Source: Stephanodiscus triporus (taxonomy: Eukaryota; Bacillariophyta; Thalassiosirophyceae; Thalassiosirales; Thalassiosiraceae). From it: 21,774 nucleotides of DNA. The stretch is from positions 1 to 21,774 of the forward strand of contig JALLAZ010000142.1 of NCBI GenBank assembly GCA_036939755.1, read 5' to 3'. A program made the position numbers and the translations under genes. This document shows, in pieces, positions 19,244-21,774 of the stretch; within the stretch, counting starts at the first letter, position 1, and the number at the start of each line of letters is the position of its first letter. Below the pieces are notes generated by a model. It ran no database searches. It saw only the letters and a program-made list of their open reading frames with translations, and had not been told where the DNA came from.

Positions 19244-19249
19244 GGGGGC
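19242..19249 (+). other. Polypurine tract and probable start of a 3' LTR
   Basis: AAGGGGGC directly follows the copia pol stop and is followed by TGTCTGAAGG. That is the expected position of the polypurine tract and TG-starting 3' LTR of a copia element. The far LTR end and a matching 5' LTR are not seen in the window, so the LTR is inferred from position only. Confidence 0.45.
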
Positions 19250-19918
19250 TGTCTGAAGGCATTACTTCAGTACTCAGTGCTTTGGGATTTAAATCCCGGT
19301 TTACATTTGATGCAAACCCTTTTTATTTTTTAAGCGCTAACCTCACAACTATTAAGAATCTGATAGATTACAACAACGACTTTAGCTTCATTAGCATTGG
19401 GGCATCTAATCCTCCCAACTGACTATTCTTCACATGGGATAGAAACAACTCATATGAATGATTATTGTAAGTGAATGTTTCTTCTGATGAGATCAGGGAT
19501 GAATTCAAGGCAATTCAGAGGTCGTCCAACTGCAAACTCTAAACAGATATACTTTGACTCTATATGTGAACTTCATAATATTCTCAAATACGGCTAGCCT
19601 CTCCTTGCAAATAAGCAACTCAAAGTCAATTTTTCACTTCACACATTGCCTGCATTTCATCATTTTCCAGGGACAAGGCAGTAATATTGATATGACACAG
19701 GTGCATCTATCCATAACCGTTCAATATCATCAAGCCCATATCAACAGAAATATCTACATCATTGAGTTTTTACCTGCAAGCAACAATTCAAGACTTTTGT
19801 TTGCTCGCATCATCTAACAGTGGAGACACACTGAGACGTGTTTTGGTTAAAAGCAAGAAGCAAAAGGCTTATCGATGATTTTTAATACTGTACATTTGAC
19901 CTCAATTGGCAACCCCTT
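19250..19918. other. Non-coding flank, possibly 3' LTR and decayed retroelement sequence
   Basis: AT-rich with no recognisable coding motif. The first few hundred bases may be the 3' LTR of the copia element. A short plus frame (19554-19817) has no motif and I leave it uncalled. Confidence 0.35.
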
Positions 19919-20063
19919 AATTGGGGGAGCTTATTTCTCAGCTTTTAGGAGGGCCACTACCAGACTGAATAGTTTATACAACCCCCCATTGAGTGAGGGG
20001 TTGTATAAACTATTGCCGGTGTCGACCCCATGGGCAGGGGTCGTGAAATAAGCTCCCCCAATT
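19919..20063. repeat. Nested fold-back with one outer and two inner stems
   Basis: The outer arms 19919-19937 and 20045-20063 are a perfect 19-bp inverted repeat (AATTGGGGGAGCTTATTTC). Inside it lie a perfect 18-bp hairpin (19968-19985 with 19997-20014, AATAGTTTATACAACCCC, 11-base loop) and a 7-bp hairpin (20023-20029 with 20037-20043, CGACCCC, 7-base loop). The layout is A-B-B'-C-C'-A'. No protein is encoded. Confidence 0.9.
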
Positions 20064-20390
20064 TGTGCATTGGGTTTTGAGATACCTAGATTAGATGTGA
20101 TAGAGAGTGACGGAATTAAAATGAAATAATAACATCTGTGGGAGCGAACCACCATCATAAAAATGAATGTGTGGTATGTGGTATCATACGTCCTCTCTGG
20201 TCTCTTGCAGAGAGGGTCTTGGTGTGACTGACGCCGTGTTTTTTGCTGGTATCTAACGGCAAAACCTATCTATTATGTACGTACTTAAGTATTAGTCGAT
20301 TAATCGAGTATTAATGAAAAAATGTCACAGTAATGAATAAATTGCAAACCTGTCATTTTAATGTAGGAACTGGTATAAATAACAGTCGCA

Positions 20391-20451
20391 TCAATGAATT
20401 AATGTTGTATTAATGAATTAATGGCGTAGTATTAATGAATTAATTGAGTAG
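20391..20451. repeat. AT-rich imperfect tandem repeat (TATTAATGAATTAATG type)
   Basis: Three related units built on ATGAATTAAT with spacers of 6-8 bases. Several ATTAATGA-like singles lie upstream from about 20285. Non-coding. Confidence 0.65.
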
Positions 20452-21351
20452 TCACTATGTGTCGTAATTCGAACGGATCGTAGGTGCAGTGCATCATCAG
20501 ACTAGAGTAGCTATCTATCGTAGAGGAGTTCGGAGAAAGATGATGATGGAAAAATATCTTCTAATTGCAATTAGCATATTATTATTTATTCGGTCACTAT
20601 GATTAATATAATTACTTGAACTTAAATCCTCATGGTTCCTTCACTCTCATGTACAATACACTACATACTTGGGACTCGCGACATATTTTCCCCGCTCCTA
20701 CCAGGGGAATATAATGTACATCGCTACTTGTTCTCACGTCAAGGAGTACTGACAAAGGAATTCTTATAAGGTAAGTACCTACAAAAATATGCTAGTAATC
20801 AAAACCTGCCACATGGAAAAAGAGAGTGTGTGCGATGTGCAACGATGAAATCTTCGCCATCAACGACGACGATAACAACGACGATGAAAGACACAATGTT
20901 GACATTGAGCTGATGACAGGGGTTCTCATTTATTGAACTGGTGCTGGATGTGTTGTCATCACCAACAATGGCATTGACAGAGGGGGACGATTACGACGTA
21001 GGGGACAATGACGGTGACTGATGGGATGATGTGGGGGTAGTAGTCGTCAATGAGGACATGGAAAACAAATACATAACAATCAAATGATGGTCAATACCAG
21101 TGCTAGTCCTTCCGGTTTATTTTAGATTTTTAAATAATCACTCAGCGCTAAAAAGCACAACAATGAGGTGATGGGGGGAAGACAACGATGGGAATGACAG
21201 GGGAGAAGGACAACGGTGTCGACGATGGGAAGCCACCCTCTCGCGGCACGAACAGCACATAATGTGGTGCTAACGCTGGCAAGGACTGCTCGTTAGCTCT
21301 TTAAAAATCAAAACAATTAAAATATTGAAGACCTAACACAATAACAAATCA
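20452..21351. other. Intergenic, low-complexity GACGAT/ACAATG-rich patches
   Basis: A 33-codon plus frame at 20835-20936 (MCNDEIFAINDDDNNDDERH...) is acidic and could be a small exon, but it has no family. The rest alternates AT-rich DNA with ACAATGACGG-like runs. The last ~60 bases look like an A-rich leader for the gene starting at 21352. Confidence 0.4.
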
Positions 21352-21774
21352 ATGAATAATCCCCGAATGAACAATCATGTCAATCTCATCGGTGCCGACG
21401 AGGAGGAGGACAAATGCAGAGTCCCAGTGAGAGTCACTGCCTCTACAACAACAAAAAGGAAGCAGGAGCCTCCCTCCCTCGATTATCCTGACAAAGTCCT
21501 CGCCAAGCGCCTCTTCGAGCACGCAAATTGGCCTCACAATGAAGGCGCTTCTTCTGCCACATTGATTTCTCGTTACGAGATGCAACAGTTCTGATCGGGA
21601 CAACAAGGGCCGTTCCGAAGAGGAGGATCTGGGCTGCAAAGACGTCGAGGATTGTTCCACTTGTGCAGGAGCAGTCGATTGTGATGTTGCAGAAATACAG
21701 AACTTGCCAATCTTTGATTGGGCAAACTCAGCTGAAGATACTGTCATGCTTCAAGATTTGGCCTCAATGGCATT
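21352..21774 (+). CDS. Partial acidic protein of unknown function, possibly frameshifted, runs off the end
   Basis: The frame from ATG 21352 gives 80 residues (MNNPRMNNHVNLIGADEEED onward) and stops at 21592-21594. From 21593 the next plus frame stays open to the window end and reads as a natural acidic, Cys-containing sequence (DRDNKGRSEEEDLGCKDVED, then CSTCAGAVDCDVAEIQ). MQQF from the first frame would run straight into DRDNKG with a one-base change. A short intron at this place is not visible, so I infer a frameshift (real or sequencing). The remaining plus frame is also open here, so coding is not certain. No family is recognised and the 3' end lies outside. Confidence 0.4.

Noticed and set aside
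1..21774. tRNA, rRNA or other standard RNA genes
   Set aside because: I looked for T-loop (GGTTCGA-type) and cloverleaf arrangements and rRNA-like blocks and saw none I could support by eye.

Overview
This is eukaryotic nuclear DNA, most likely from a stramenopile and plausibly a centric diatom. The evidence is genes split by short GT-AG introns (65-196 bp, no operons), long Asp/Ser/Thr/Arg low-complexity inserts encoded by GAC/GTC-type triplets, a decayed Ty1/copia-type pol, and protein families typical of algae. The organism is inferred; there is no rRNA or organelle marker in the window.

Genes, left to right. 653-1222 (+) is a small intronless HD-domain phosphohydrolase. 1323-3844 (-) is a six-exon SF2 helicase that I reconstructed exon by exon with matching phases. 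It has the layout of the N-terminal half of Dicer (DEVH helicase, helicase C, then a DUF283/dsRBD-like domain) with no PAZ or RNase III. 3845-5008 has no confident gene but contains a stray membrane-anchor-like reading frame. 5009-6400 (-) is a PAPS-dependent sulfotransferase full of low-complexity inserts. 6939-11879 (+) is a five-exon SF1 helicase of the Sen1/senataxin type with a 13-nt micro-exon that carries part of motif III. 12355-12939 (-) is a CENP-V/GFA-type zinc protein. 13389-15976 (+) is a three-exon SET-domain (Rubisco LSMT/SETD-like) methyltransferase.

From 15968 to about 21350 the window is repeat and transposon territory: a 91-bp tandem array broken at an N (16217), a 191-bp tandem duplication, two fold-back regions (17255-17313 and 17507-17760), a decayed copia pol (about 18090-19243), a nested three-stem fold-back (19919-20063) and AT-rich repeats. 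A partial acidic protein gene, possibly frameshifted, begins at 21352 and runs off the end.

The genes are transcribed independently (convergent and divergent pairs), so no pathway can be read from gene order. The best biology is the stand-alone Dicer-like helicase, which could be one half of a split Dicer or a Dicer-related dsRNA sensor, with a Sen1-type helicase on the same segment.
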